The notes below the pieces were generated by a model. That model was not told the DNA's origin. It saw only the letters and a list, made by a program, of their open reading frames with translations, and did no database searches. A stretch of 34,353 nucleotides of DNA from Cyanobacteria bacterium UBA3803. Its GTDB lineage: Bacteria > Cyanobacteriota > Vampirovibrionia > Gastranaerophilales > Gastranaerophilaceae. The stretch is from positions 1 through 34,353 of the forward strand of contig DFEL01000141.1 of assembly GCA_002369055.1 (NCBI GenBank), given 5' to 3'. A program made the translations under genes and the position numbers. This document shows, one piece after another, positions 15,341 to 23,834 of the stretch (positions are counted from its first letter, which is position 1; every line of letters begins with the position of its first letter).

Positions 15341-16387
15341 TTAATCAATTATTTCATAATTATAATCAGGTAATTCCCTCATACGTTCTTCAATTTGTTC
15401 AAAAGTTAAAAGACCTTCTGTTGCACTAAATTTTGAAACCACAGAACCTGAATTTATAGAACCGTACACAAGAGATTTACCAATATCCATTTTAGTTCTG
15501 TTCATACTTGCACAGAAGGTTGATGCAAACGCATCACCTGCACCGAGTGTTGAAACTACTTTACCAGGATATACGGGACAATAGAATATATTTTTACCGT
15601 TATAAGCATACGCACCGTTTCCGCCATCAGTTACAACAACAACCTGATAATCTTTTACTTTTAATTTTTTTAAAATTTCTACTAAGTCAGGATGAATTTT
15701 TTCTTTAGAAAATTTATTTTCTGCCGTATCAGGTCTAATTTGAATTTTCGTACACATTTGTGCTTCTTCTTTATTCATAACAACAACTTCAGCATCTTCA
15801 AGAATTTTTTTCATATATTCAAAACCTTTTTTAATACTTGAAGTACCTGCATTAACACAAACTTTAACTCCGTTATTATGTGCAAAATCTACCAACGGTT
15901 CCAGTATTTTTGTTGATTTACCGTTTAATGGTGCTAAATATAATAATTTAGCATTTTTTATTGCATCAAAATCAATGTCGTCTTTCTTAATTTCTCCATT
16001 TCCGCCTCTGTGAGCAAGAACGGTTCTGTCACCTTCAAAACTAACTAATATAATAGAAAAACCGGTTGTTGTTTTTGATGTTTGAATTATATGAGAAAGA
16101 TTTACTCTTTTATTTTCAAAATATTTTAGAACACCCTTTGAGTAAATATCTTCTCCCAACTTAAAAATTACGGAAGTATTAAAACCTAAATTTGCAAAAT
16201 TTACAGCAGTATTAACACCTCCACCGCCAACATTAGTATCAAAATCAGTAATTTCCAATTTTGAGCCATATTTATAACTCATAAATTCTGATTTTCTGTC
16301 GGTTGATTGCACAGAAACAATGTTTGCATCATCACATCTTACAAAAACATCAATGGTTGCACTACCGATTGTTACTATATCTGACAT
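15341..16387 (-). CDS. PfkB-family carbohydrate kinase
   Basis: 348 residues of the ribokinase/PfkB superfamily. The first signature is GGGGVNTAVNFANLG (from residue 54) and the second, STLGAGDAFAS, carries the catalytic base D285 and the anion hole. VVVTDGGNGAYAY precedes it as expected. The family phosphorylates sugars, nucleosides or sugar phosphates using ATP in the cytosol; the sequence resembles ribokinase and adenosine-kinase-like members but does not tell the substrate. Length is slightly above ribokinase (about 310) because of an inserted loop around residues 205-225. An AGGAG ribosome site precedes the ATG. It follows the SPOR gene by 20 bases, so the two are co-transcribed although functionally unrelated. 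Confidence 0.88.
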   Translation of the reverse strand: MSDIVTIGSATIDVFVRCDDANIVSVQSTDRKSEFMSYKYGSKLEITDFDTNVGGGGVNTAVNFANLGFNTSVIFKLGEDIYSKGVLKYFENKRVNLSHIIQTSKTTTGFSIILVSFEGDRTVLAHRGGNGEIKKDDIDFDAIKNAKLLYLAPLNGKSTKILEPLVDFAHNNGVKVCVNAGTSSIKKGFEYMKKILEDAEVVVMNKEEAQMCTKIQIRPDTAENKFSKEKIHPDLVEILKKLKVKDYQVVVVTDGGNGAYAYNGKNIFYCPVYPGKVVSTLGAGDAFASTFCASMNRTKMDIGKSLVYGSINSGSVVSKFSATEGLLTFEQIEERMRELPDYNYEIID

Positions 16388-16407
16388 AAAAATCTCCTTA
16401 TATAATT

Positions 16408-17127
16408 TTAATTTTTAATAATTCTGGCTGGAAAGTTATTTTTCAAAAGCTCATTGGCAAGAGATTGAGCCTTATCTTCAGATGAAAAAGAACCGACTTG
16501 CAAAGTATAAGTTCCATTGATATTTTTGATGAACGGACTTACACCCAAAGCTGAATCTTGTAATGCCGTTTGAGCGACTTTTGCTTGATCAATTGTTGAA
16601 TAACTGCCAACAACAACTTTAACAACAGTTGGAGCCGAAGTTTCATCCGAAACTTTGGTAATTTTTACTGTCGGTTTTAGCATTGGTACTGACGAAGGTT
16701 TTGTTGCAGTTTTTTCTTCATCAATGTCTTTTAATTGCGTAATTTCCTGTTTAACCTTTTTTACGGGAATTTTAACTTTTTCTTCCAATTCTTTTGAAAA
16801 ATAATTATCTTCGTCTATTTCTTCAAAAGTTGAATTCATTTTTTCTTCAACTTTTTTTGCAATATCTGAAGTATCTTCAGATTGAATAGCTTTTAACCTG
16901 TTATCAATAAAACCTTTAACACCAAGTCCTGATTCTTTTGCATCAGTTGAACTATCTTCACCTATTGCAACATCAACACTTGGAGTAATATGTTTTGCAG
17001 CACCGATAAAAAATACCAACATAATTAAAAATGTTGTAATAAATACCGTTAAAATATTTTGAGCCGTAACATCTTTTTGTTTTTTATATCTTTTAAGATT
17101 TTGATATTCTGTTTGTCTTCCACTCAT
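16408..17127 (-). CDS. SPOR-domain membrane protein
   Basis: 239 residues: a short basic cytosolic N-terminus, one membrane helix (about 25-43), a long acidic and Lys-rich linker, and a C-terminal SPOR domain (about 165-239) with VVKVVVGSYSTIDQAKVAQ and YTLQVGSFSSEDKAQSLA. SPOR domains bind denuded peptidoglycan glycan strands at the division septum, so it likely acts in the periplasm at the division site like FtsN or DedD, although no FtsN-specific motif is visible. It has its own promoter and an AAGGA ribosome site, and follows the sigma factor gene by 60 bases. The minCDE genes in the window are distant. Confidence 0.88.
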   Translation of the reverse strand: MSGRQTEYQNLKRYKKQKDVTAQNILTVFITTFLIMLVFFIGAAKHITPSVDVAIGEDSSTDAKESGLGVKGFIDNRLKAIQSEDTSDIAKKVEEKMNSTFEEIDEDNYFSKELEEKVKIPVKKVKQEITQLKDIDEEKTATKPSSVPMLKPTVKITKVSDETSAPTVVKVVVGSYSTIDQAKVAQTALQDSALGVSPFIKNINGTYTLQVGSFSSEDKAQSLANELLKNNFPARIIKN

Positions 17128-17150
17128 TCTTAATTTCCTTCTTAAAAGTA

Positions 17151-17179
17151 ATTTTACACGAAATTTTAAATTGTTTCAA
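17151..17179 (-). promoter_or_regulatory. Promoter for the SPOR-kinase pair
   Basis: On the minus strand TTGAAA (17174-17179) and TAAAAT (17151-17156) are 17 bp apart. It lies between the sigma factor stop and the SPOR start, allowing expression apart from the upstream operon. Confidence 0.55.
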
Positions 17180-17187
17180 CCCTTATT

Positions 17188-18198
17188 TTAGTTTCCAAAG
17201 TAGTTTTTAAGGTTTATTGTAAGTTTTTCATTACGGCATAATTTTTTTAATTTTGATATGGCTCTGTTTTCAATTTGTCTTATACGTTCTCTGGAAACCC
17301 CATACATTGAGCCTATTTCATCAAGTGTTTTCTTTTCGCCGTTATTATTTAATCCGTAACGCATAATCAAAACATCACGTTCCTTGTCCATTAATTGACT
17401 AAGCATTTTTTGTATATCCTCAAGCATGCTTTCTTGTGAAACTCTCGAATCAGGAGTGTCTGCTGTTTCATCAACAATATAATCCGCAATTTTTGTTGAA
17501 TCTTCCTTTTTATTATTTGCAGGTGTTTCAATACTTATTGTTGATTGTGCTGATTTTACAATTTGAGTAAGTTTAGAAACAGGTATACCTAAACGATATG
17601 CTATTTCATCTTTTGTTGGTGTTCTTCCAAGTTCTGTTGTCAAATCTATCGTTGTTTTTTTGATTTTATTTAAAGATTCTATCATATGAATAGGTAATCT
17701 TATTGCTCTTGCTTTATCGGCAATTGCTCGTGTTATTGATTGTTGTATCCACCATGTTGCATAAGTTGAAAATTTATATCCTTTTTCGTAATCAAATCTT
17801 TCTGCGGCTTTCATTAAGCCAATGTTTCCTTCTTGAATTAAATCAAGAAATGACAAGCCTCTGCCTATATATTTTTTTGCAATGCTTACAACAAGTCTTA
17901 AATTAGCATTTACTAAAATGTTTTTTGCAAATTCACTTTGTTCTTCTTTTATTTTTTTTGCAACATCAAGTTCTTCAGCAGAAGACAAAAGAGGTATTTT
18001 CCCTATCTGTTGGAGATATATTTTTACAGAATCATCAGTATTAACAGAGCTGATACTTTCTTGAACTTTTGGATCTTCGACATTATTCAGTATATCATCT
18101 TCGTCATCTTCCGGTTCTTGTAAACTGTTAAAATCAACACCTTCGTCTGATATTTCTTCTTCAAGTAAATTTAATTTTTCCGGTTCTTTATCACTCAT
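17188..18198 (-). CDS. Group 1/2 sigma-70 family RNA polymerase sigma factor
   Basis: 336 residues of the RpoD/SigA type. After an acidic 55-residue N-terminus without a full region 1.1, region 1.2 begins at DDSVKIYLQQIGKIPLLS. Region 2 carries NANLRLVVSIAKKYIGRGLSFLDLIQEGN and the -10-reading FSTYATWWIQQSITRAI. Region 3 is present, and region 4.2 holds the helix-turn-helix TLDEIGSMYGVSRERIRQIENRA. The promoters seen in this window (TTGnnn/TATAAT) are what such a factor would read. Whether it is the primary sigma or a close group 2 paralogue cannot be settled without the rest of the genome. Its ATG overlaps the rlmB stop (TAATG). Confidence 0.92.
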   Translation of the reverse strand: MSDKEPEKLNLLEEEISDEGVDFNSLQEPEDDEDDILNNVEDPKVQESISSVNTDDSVKIYLQQIGKIPLLSSAEELDVAKKIKEEQSEFAKNILVNANLRLVVSIAKKYIGRGLSFLDLIQEGNIGLMKAAERFDYEKGYKFSTYATWWIQQSITRAIADKARAIRLPIHMIESLNKIKKTTIDLTTELGRTPTKDEIAYRLGIPVSKLTQIVKSAQSTISIETPANNKKEDSTKIADYIVDETADTPDSRVSQESMLEDIQKMLSQLMDKERDVLIMRYGLNNNGEKKTLDEIGSMYGVSRERIRQIENRAISKLKKLCRNEKLTINLKNYFGN

Positions 18199-18941
18199 TA
18201 TTTATCCTTTTTAATACATTTTTGTCGCACTGTTTCAAATATAATGGCACTTAATGCATTTGAAACATTTAGTGAATTAAAATCTCTAAGCATGGGTATT
18301 TTAATCTGAAAATCAGATAATTTTATTATAGATTTAGAAACACCTGCATGCTCTGCACCCATTACCAGTACAAAATTCATGTCTATATAATTCACATCGT
18401 AATAATTATCTTTTGCATTTGCTTCTGCTGCAATTACCCACCAGTTGTGTTCTTGCATTTGTTGTAATGCACTGACAGGGCTATTGACTTTTATTATTTG
18501 TATATGGTTTATCGCACCTGCCGAAGTTTTTTCTACAACCGAATTAACTTGCACGCTTCGTCTTGCAGGTATTATAACAGCTTCTACTCCTGCACAAACA
18601 CAGGTTCTTATAATTGCACCGAGATTGTGAGCATCTTCTACTCCGTCAAGCATTACAACAGAAGAATTGTGATGTTCTTTTGATAAAAAATCTTCTAATT
18701 CGGTATATTTTATTGGCGAAACTTGTGCAATAACTCCTTGATGATTGTATTCGTTATATTGAGTAAATTTTTCTTTTGCTACAAACTGAAATATTACACC
18801 TTGATTTTTACAAAGTTCTTTTATTCGTGCAATTTTACCGTCTGTATGTACGCTGTTAGATATTAAAATTTTGTTTATTTCACGTTCTTGGTTTTCTAAT
18901 GCTTCAAGAACGGAATTTTTACCGAAAATTATATCATCCAT
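18198..18941 (-). CDS. rlmB: 23S rRNA 2'-O-guanosine methyltransferase, RlmB-type SpoU protein
   Basis: 247 residues of the TrmH/SpoU family with an N-terminal substrate-binding domain (FGKNSVLEALE) and a knotted catalytic domain. The three SpoU motifs are present: motif 1 LDGVEDAHNLGAIIRTC, motif 2 LVMGAEHAGVS and motif 3 IPMLRDFNSLNVSNALSAIIFE. The N-terminal domain and length match RlmB/TrmH group 3, which methylates G2251 (E. coli numbering) in the ribosomal P loop. It overlaps nadA upstream and the sigma factor gene downstream by one base each, so the three are translationally coupled. Confidence 0.92.
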   Translation of the reverse strand: MDDIIFGKNSVLEALENQEREINKILISNSVHTDGKIARIKELCKNQGVIFQFVAKEKFTQYNEYNHQGVIAQVSPIKYTELEDFLSKEHHNSSVVMLDGVEDAHNLGAIIRTCVCAGVEAVIIPARRSVQVNSVVEKTSAGAINHIQIIKVNSPVSALQQMQEHNWWVIAAEANAKDNYYDVNYIDMNFVLVMGAEHAGVSKSIIKLSDFQIKIPMLRDFNSLNVSNALSAIIFETVRQKCIKKDK

Positions 18942-19843
18942 TATTTACAAACCTCAAGCATTTTATTAATACAGCCAAGTGCTTTTTTTGATATTGCTTC
19001 ATCTACAAAAATTTCATTTGTTTCGTTTTCCAAGACATTGTATATATCTTCAAGGGTATTGTGTTTCATGTTTGGACATACAATATTTTCTTTTATTAAG
19101 ATAAATTCTTTATCCGGACAATCTCTTTTTAATCTGTCAACAACACCTTTTTCTGTTGCAATAATGAATGTTTTTTCATTACTTTTTTTTGCGTAATCCA
19201 TTATTTGAGAAGTGCTTCCAACAAAATCAGATATTTTGCATACTTCTTTGTGACATTCAGGATGTGTAAGAACTTTTGCATTAGGATATTTTTCTCTTGA
19301 CGATATTATATCTTCAGGTTTAATTCTCATGTGTGTAGGACAAAAACCCGGATATGTTGTTACTTTGACATTTTCCATTTGTGCTTCAACCCATTTCCCA
19401 AGATACGTGTCAGGGCAAAATAAAACTTCAGGTACATTTAAACTTTTAACTATTTTTAAAGCGTTAGAACTGGTACAACAAATATCGCATTCTGATTTTA
19501 CTTCTGCCGTAGAATTTATATAACAAACAACGGGTACGTTTTTATTTTGCGATTTAAAATCTCTTAATTGCTCTAAATTTATCATGTCAGCCATTAAGCA
19601 ACCTGATTGCATGTTTGGCAAGAATACTCTTTTATTCGGTGAAATTATTTTTGCAGTTTGAGCCATAAAATAAACTCCCGCAAAAATAATAATATCAGCG
19701 TTTGTTTTTGCTGCCATTTGGCTAAGATATAAAGAATCACCTACATAATCAGCAACTTCATCAATCTCAATATTTTGATAGCAGTGACCTAATATTACTG
19801 CATTTTTGTCCCTTTTCAATTTTAAAATCTTGTCTTTTAACAT
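18941..19843 (-). CDS. nadA: Quinolinate synthase NadA
   Basis: 300 residues. NadA condenses iminoaspartate with dihydroxyacetone phosphate to make quinolinate for NAD synthesis and holds one [4Fe-4S] cluster. The three cluster ligands are at family positions: C82 (QSGCLM), C168 (YPGFCPTH) and C256 (NIVCPNMKHNTL). Other hallmarks are LGHCYQ, DYVGDSLYLS, FAGVYFMA, and THPECHKEV. The short length matches the Thermotoga-type enzymes. No nadB or nadC lies nearby. It is first in a minus-strand operon with rlmB and the sigma factor, and starts behind an AAGG site. Confidence 0.95.
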   Translation of the reverse strand: MLKDKILKLKRDKNAVILGHCYQNIEIDEVADYVGDSLYLSQMAAKTNADIIIFAGVYFMAQTAKIISPNKRVFLPNMQSGCLMADMINLEQLRDFKSQNKNVPVVCYINSTAEVKSECDICCTSSNALKIVKSLNVPEVLFCPDTYLGKWVEAQMENVKVTTYPGFCPTHMRIKPEDIISSREKYPNAKVLTHPECHKEVCKISDFVGSTSQIMDYAKKSNEKTFIIATEKGVVDRLKRDCPDKEFILIKENIVCPNMKHNTLEDIYNVLENETNEIFVDEAISKKALGCINKMLEVCK

Positions 19844-19868
19844 TTTAAATGCCTTGCGTTATATTTAT

Positions 19869-19897
19869 TTGACGTAAATACATGTTTAAATTATAAT
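19869..19897 (+). promoter_or_regulatory. Near-consensus sigma-70 promoter for the pilMN fusion
   Basis: TTGACG (19869-19874) and TATAAT (19892-19897) are 17 bp apart, matching consensus at 11 of 12 positions. Transcription would start near 19904, giving a roughly 36-base leader with no evident Shine-Dalgarno before the ATG. Confidence 0.8.
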
Positions 19898-19939
19898 GTA
19901 CCTAAGTTATTATATAATAAAAACAACAAATCAGAATAT

Positions 19940-21769
19940 ATGTTAAATCAATTACTATCACAATTGGGTGGCTCAAATACAAAGGGGACTGTCGGTGTAT
20001 CAGTTTCACCTTCTGTTGGCTTGGAAATGATTGAAATCAATCCAAAGACAAAAACAGTTGAAAAATATGCGTGCAAACCACTGGATTATGATTATTCAAA
20101 ACGTGAAATTGCAGACTATAACAGATTTATAGACGTATTAAAAGAACTTTTTGAAGAACTTAAAATAAGTCCAAAAAGTTCCATTGTTTTGTCTTTACCT
20201 TCAGTTCATTACGGTTTGATTTCACTTCCAATAAATTTAAGTGATGAAGGTGTTACGAGTGCTATTATTTCAGAAGTTGAACAGTCTTCATATATTTTTA
20301 AGCGTCAAGACCCTGTTATTAGTTGGACAGATGCTTATAATAACGAAAATAAAGAAAATCGTGAAGTTGTGTATGGTGCAATTCAACAGTCTGCGTTAGA
20401 TGAAATTAATGCTGCATGTGTTGAAGTCGGTTGTAATTTAATTGCAATTGAAACTGCTCCAAACTGTTTGTTAAAAACTTTAAGTTTTAACCAACTTGCA
20501 GAAGAACAAATGGCTCCAAATACAACTTGGATTTTGATGGTTATTAACCAAAACAGTTATTCAATGATTACCATGAACGGCAGAAGTATCATGGAATATC
20601 GAGAAGAACCTCTTGCGTTACGTTCTTTTGTTGGTGATGAAATTTATGAAGCAATTATTTCATCTGCACAATTGACATTGCAAACTGTTATGTCAAATTA
20701 TCTATATATTGTATCAGAAACCGATGTTGTTTCAGCAGAAGTTTTGTCAATGAAAATACCGTTTGAGGGCAATGTTAAATTTTTAGAAAGTAACAAATAT
20801 GTTCAAAACGTTATAATGCAGGCATCGTATAATGTTCTTCCTAATCAGGCAATTAAAATAACACCTGAGGTAATCGGTGCAGGAATATATCAATCTTCGG
20901 ATTTTCCGTTTAAATTTAATTTATTAGGGCAAGGCATAGATGCAAATGCTCTTGTAGTTGATTCCGCACCAAAGATTATGATTGGTGATGTGGAATTTGA
21001 ATTGTCTTCATCTGTTTTGAAAAAAGCATTAGGCATTTTTGCAGCAATAATTATAATTCCGACAGTTTTAATAATTTTACTTTTAAACTATTTAATGGGC
21101 GGTCAACAAGCAAAATTAAATGAAATAAACAGTCAAATGGAAGCCAATAAAGCTGAGTTAGAAGGTTTTGCAGATGTTGATAGAAAAGATGAATTTGACA
21201 TAAAGCTTGAAACTAATACTATCCAAGCATACAACCGTGTAAAAATGATATATTATTCCGCAATAGGTGCAAATATACCTCCAAATACGTGGTTAATATA
21301 TTTGAAAATATTAGCAAACGGTAAAATTGATATTATAGGCAGATCACAAACAGCAGATGCGGTTTATTCTTTTTATAAGGGTATGAAAATGTCTGTTATT
21401 AACTCAGATTTGAGATTAAACAGACTGGAAATGTCAGCAGATTCTGTTGGAAATTTGGTTATAGAAGATTTAAACAGTATAAACCCTAAATTCTATGAGT
21501 TTGAAATTACAAACTTGAATGAAGATGATTTGCACAAGTTGGATGAAGAATTAAATGCTGTGCCTCGTGATGAGGAAGGTAATCCGATAAATGATGCGGA
21601 AAAAATGCCTAAAAAACGTCGTGGTTTCTTGTTTAACGACTTTTTACAACTTCCAAATATGGAAGATAAAACAGCACCACAAGAAAACGGCAATAATCCG
21701 GAACAGCAACATCAAGATAAGCCACCGAAAAAATTACCGGCTAACCTTGAATCAATTGATAAATTCTAA
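19940..21769 (+). CDS. PilM-PilN fusion protein of the type IV pilus inner-membrane complex
   Basis: 609 residues, equal to PilM plus PilN in one chain. Residues 1-320 follow the actin-like PilM plan (VGVSVSPSVGLEMIEI, SIVLSLPSVHYGLISLP, IETAPNCLLKTL). The phosphate loop lacks the usual Asp (GVSVSPS instead of GIDIG), so nucleotide binding may be weak. FKFNLLG (325-331) resembles the PilN N-terminal peptide that docks into PilM. One membrane helix follows (363-386), then a helix and a PilN-like periplasmic domain with IPPNTWLIYLKILANGKIDIIG (447-468). The last 70 residues are charged, Pro-rich and probably disordered. In most bacteria pilM and pilN are separate. It is followed after 13 bases by pilO. 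Role: aligning the pilus assembly platform. Confidence 0.85.
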   Translation: MLNQLLSQLGGSNTKGTVGVSVSPSVGLEMIEINPKTKTVEKYACKPLDYDYSKREIADYNRFIDVLKELFEELKISPKSSIVLSLPSVHYGLISLPINLSDEGVTSAIISEVEQSSYIFKRQDPVISWTDAYNNENKENREVVYGAIQQSALDEINAACVEVGCNLIAIETAPNCLLKTLSFNQLAEEQMAPNTTWILMVINQNSYSMITMNGRSIMEYREEPLALRSFVGDEIYEAIISSAQLTLQTVMSNYLYIVSETDVVSAEVLSMKIPFEGNVKFLESNKYVQNVIMQASYNVLPNQAIKITPEVIGAGIYQSSDFPFKFNLLGQGIDANALVVDSAPKIMIGDVEFELSSSVLKKALGIFAAIIIIPTVLIILLLNYLMGGQQAKLNEINSQMEANKAELEGFADVDRKDEFDIKLETNTIQAYNRVKMIYYSAIGANIPPNTWLIYLKILANGKIDIIGRSQTADAVYSFYKGMKMSVINSDLRLNRLEMSADSVGNLVIEDLNSINPKFYEFEITNLNEDDLHKLDEELNAVPRDEEGNPINDAEKMPKKRRGFLFNDFLQLPNMEDKTAPQENGNNPEQQHQDKPPKKLPANLESIDKF

Positions 21770-21782
21770 AAAGGTATGATTA

Positions 21783-22442
21783 ATGAAAGAATTAGAAAAA
21801 TATAAAGAAGCATTAATGTATTTGGTACTGATTATTATCATTGCTGTATTTTGTTTTAAACAAATTCAGCCAAAGGTAATGGCTACAATTTCAATTTTTG
21901 GTCAAGTTAAAGAGCAGACAAATGCTGCTGAGCAAATTTCACAACAATTATCTATTGCAAAACAAAAGGCAGAAAGAAAAAAGAAATTGAGAATGCTTGA
22001 TGATATGACTAAAAAGATTTATCAGCCAAATGGTGCAGCAACAGATTCGGAATCAACCTTTGCTTTATTATTAGATGATGTTATTGAAATAACAAGAAAA
22101 AATCACATAAAAACTCACTCTATACAGTCTACTCTTGATCCTGAGGATGATCCTTTTATAAAAGGCGATAAAGCACATTTTTCAGCTAACAAGTTAGATA
22201 TGAAGATGATTTCAGACTATACTGATTTCAAAGGATTTCTTGAAGATTTATATAAATATCCGTATTTGTTAAATGTAAATAGTATAGAAGTTTTCCCATA
22301 TTCAAAAAATAAAAGAATTTTGCTTATTAATTTAACTATTACTCTGTATGCTAATAAATCTGCTGAAGAAACAGCCGAAGCTGAAAACGGAGAAAATAAA
22401 GAAAACAAAGAAAATAAAGAAGAAAGACCGGAAGGCGAATAA
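21783..22442 (+). CDS. pilO: PilO-like type IV pilus inner-membrane protein
   Basis: 219 residues: one membrane helix (about 10-28), a coiled coil (about 40-80, QTNAAEQISQQLSIAKQKAERKKKL), and a ferredoxin-like periplasmic domain ending in KRILLINLTITLYA. FALLLDDVIEITRKNHI and DYTDFKGFLEDLYKYPYLLNVNSIEV match the PilO core. In other bacteria PilO pairs with PilN in the periplasm. A Glu/Lys/Asn-rich tail (about 195-219) is extra. An AAGG site precedes the ATG. PilP, PilQ, PilB, PilC and PilD are not in the window, so the remaining machine must be encoded elsewhere. Confidence 0.82.
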   Translation: MKELEKYKEALMYLVLIIIIAVFCFKQIQPKVMATISIFGQVKEQTNAAEQISQQLSIAKQKAERKKKLRMLDDMTKKIYQPNGAATDSESTFALLLDDVIEITRKNHIKTHSIQSTLDPEDDPFIKGDKAHFSANKLDMKMISDYTDFKGFLEDLYKYPYLLNVNSIEVFPYSKNKRILLINLTITLYANKSAEETAEAENGENKENKENKEERPEGE

Positions 22443-22491
22443 TATTTTAGTATAGAGTAATTAAATTTATTCTAACCTATTGGGATGTCTT

Positions 22492-23352
22492 TTAGTTTTG
22501 AAAATATTTGTAATTTATAGAAAACATGTTTTCTTTATTTTTTGCACAGGTTGAGCAATATGGTGTTTCCAGACACATTTTTTTGCTGTAATCTTTGAAA
22601 TCTGCTCCCATTCTGCCTCTGTGGTCATTTGCAAGAAATGGACAAACATAAATGCCTTTTTCTGTTAAAATTCTTCCTGTTTGGCAGTCCAGTTTTTCAA
22701 AATTTTCTACAACAGAGTCTTCTTTACTGTATTTATCATAGTATTCGTTTATTAAGAAGTTGCAGTCTTCTACGTGTACATCAATGTTATCAAATATTGT
22801 TTTAAAGTTAGTTAATAAAGTTTTTTTACTTTCTTTATAAAAGTTTGTTATATTAAAAATCGGATTAAAATTATATTTTGATAATATTTTTGATGCATGT
22901 AATATTTGTCTGTATGAGCCTCTGCTTCTTACTTCATCATTTTTTATTTCGTTATAATGATTAATTGGCAGCATAAATATAATTTCATTTTCTGATTCAT
23001 CTTCAACTTTTTTTAAAAATCTTATTTTTTTCTCGTTTAAAAAAGAACCGTTTGTGCAAATACAAACATTTGTAACTGTTAAACAAAGTCTTAAAATGGC
23101 ATTAAAGTCGGGATGCAGCATAGGTTCTGCACCTGTAAGGTAGATACAATAAATATTTTCATTTATTGTGTCTTGCAGTGCTTGTTTAATTTTATCAATG
23201 TTAATAAAATCTTTAACAGTTCTTGATGTTGGAAAATCAATGTAGCAATGTTTACAATGTTGATTACAATTTTTAGCCGTTAATTCAATAAATAAATTGT
23301 TTAGATTTGAAAGTTCGCTTTTTGGAACTTGATATAATTTTTCTAAATTCAT
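22492..23352 (-). CDS. Radical SAM protein with C-terminal Cys-rich (SPASM-like) region
   Basis: 286 residues. The N-terminal CxxxCxxC (C29, C33, C36 in NCNQHCKHCY) binds the SAM-cleaving [4Fe-4S] cluster, and LTGAEPMLHPDF is the GGEP-type strand in variant form. The C-terminus has C223, C237, C260, C266 and C269 in DCQTG, VCPFL, MCLETPYCSTC, resembling the SPASM/twitch region that holds extra clusters in peptide- and protein-modifying enzymes. Such enzymes commonly mature ribosomal peptides or sulfatases, but no precursor peptide is seen beside it; the 92-residue STAS-like protein upstream has no Cys. The ribosome site GAAGGTGAT is excellent but is predicted to lie in a hairpin. Substrate unknown. 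Confidence 0.85.
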   Translation of the reverse strand: MNLEKLYQVPKSELSNLNNLFIELTAKNCNQHCKHCYIDFPTSRTVKDFINIDKIKQALQDTINENIYCIYLTGAEPMLHPDFNAILRLCLTVTNVCICTNGSFLNEKKIRFLKKVEDESENEIIFMLPINHYNEIKNDEVRSRGSYRQILHASKILSKYNFNPIFNITNFYKESKKTLLTNFKTIFDNIDVHVEDCNFLINEYYDKYSKEDSVVENFEKLDCQTGRILTEKGIYVCPFLANDHRGRMGADFKDYSKKMCLETPYCSTCAKNKENMFSINYKYFQN

Positions 23353-23355
23353 AAT

Positions 23356-23398
23356 ATCACCTTCTTTTTAAATTTATTTTAAAATTTAAAGAAGTGAT
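23356..23398 (-). promoter_or_regulatory. Leader hairpin covering the radical SAM ribosome site
   Basis: In the minus-strand mRNA ATCACTTCTTTAAATTT (23398-23382) can pair with the 20 bases at 23375-23356, which include the ribosome site GAAGGTGAT. Pairing is complete except for about three unpaired bases on one side. The ATG follows at 23352. Confidence 0.55.
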
Positions 23399-23437
23399 TA
23401 AAATTAGACAGTTGACTAAAAATAAGGATAGTTTATC

Positions 23438-23716
23438 TTATACCGGAATAAATTTACTGTTGCCTAAATTTAGTGGTTTTAAAATTTTTTCAATTTCTTT
23501 AGAACCTACAATCCAGTTAATGCTGCCTTGTGCAAACTTTAAAAAATGATATGTTGAAGCCATTGTTGCAACTTTTGACGCATCAAGTATATTTAACATA
23601 GAAATATCAATTGTCATGTTTGAAGATTTGCTTTTTCTAATAGTTGATTTAATATTTTCTAAAATTTTGCTTGGATTTTTTTCCGTAGGAATACTTTGAA
23701 CTTTTGCTTGTAACAT
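23438..23716 (-). CDS. Small STAS-like protein, function unknown
   Basis: 92 residues from the ATG at 23716; a TTG start at 23749 is possible but has no ribosome site. The strand-helix pattern MTIDISMLNILDASKVATMAS followed by INWIVGSKEIEKILKPLNLG resembles STAS domains of anti-sigma factor antagonists, where a Ser after an Asp (here in DAS) is phosphorylated. The resemblance is by eye and modest. There are no Cys residues. It lies 85 bases upstream of the radical SAM gene on the same strand, which suggests an operon, though the SD hairpin between them would allow separate control. No anti-sigma kinase gene is present in the window. Confidence 0.5.
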   Translation of the reverse strand: MLQAKVQSIPTEKNPSKILENIKSTIRKSKSSNMTIDISMLNILDASKVATMASTYHFLKFAQGSINWIVGSKEIEKILKPLNLGNSKFIPV

Positions 23717-23806
23717 ATTTATCTCTCTTATATTTGTTTTATCGTTCAAAACATTACAAAAATTTGAAGTTTTGTATTAATTTACAACTTTTGTATGAGA
23801 TTATTG

Positions 23807-23812
23807 TATAAT
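23807..23812 (+). promoter_or_regulatory. -10 element upstream of kdsD
   Basis: A perfect TATAAT 22 bases upstream of the kdsD ATG. No good -35 lies at 16-18 bp; TTTACA at 20 bp is the closest. A GGAG ribosome site follows. Confidence 0.45.
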
Positions 23813-23834
23813 ATAGAAAACGGAGATTGTTTTA

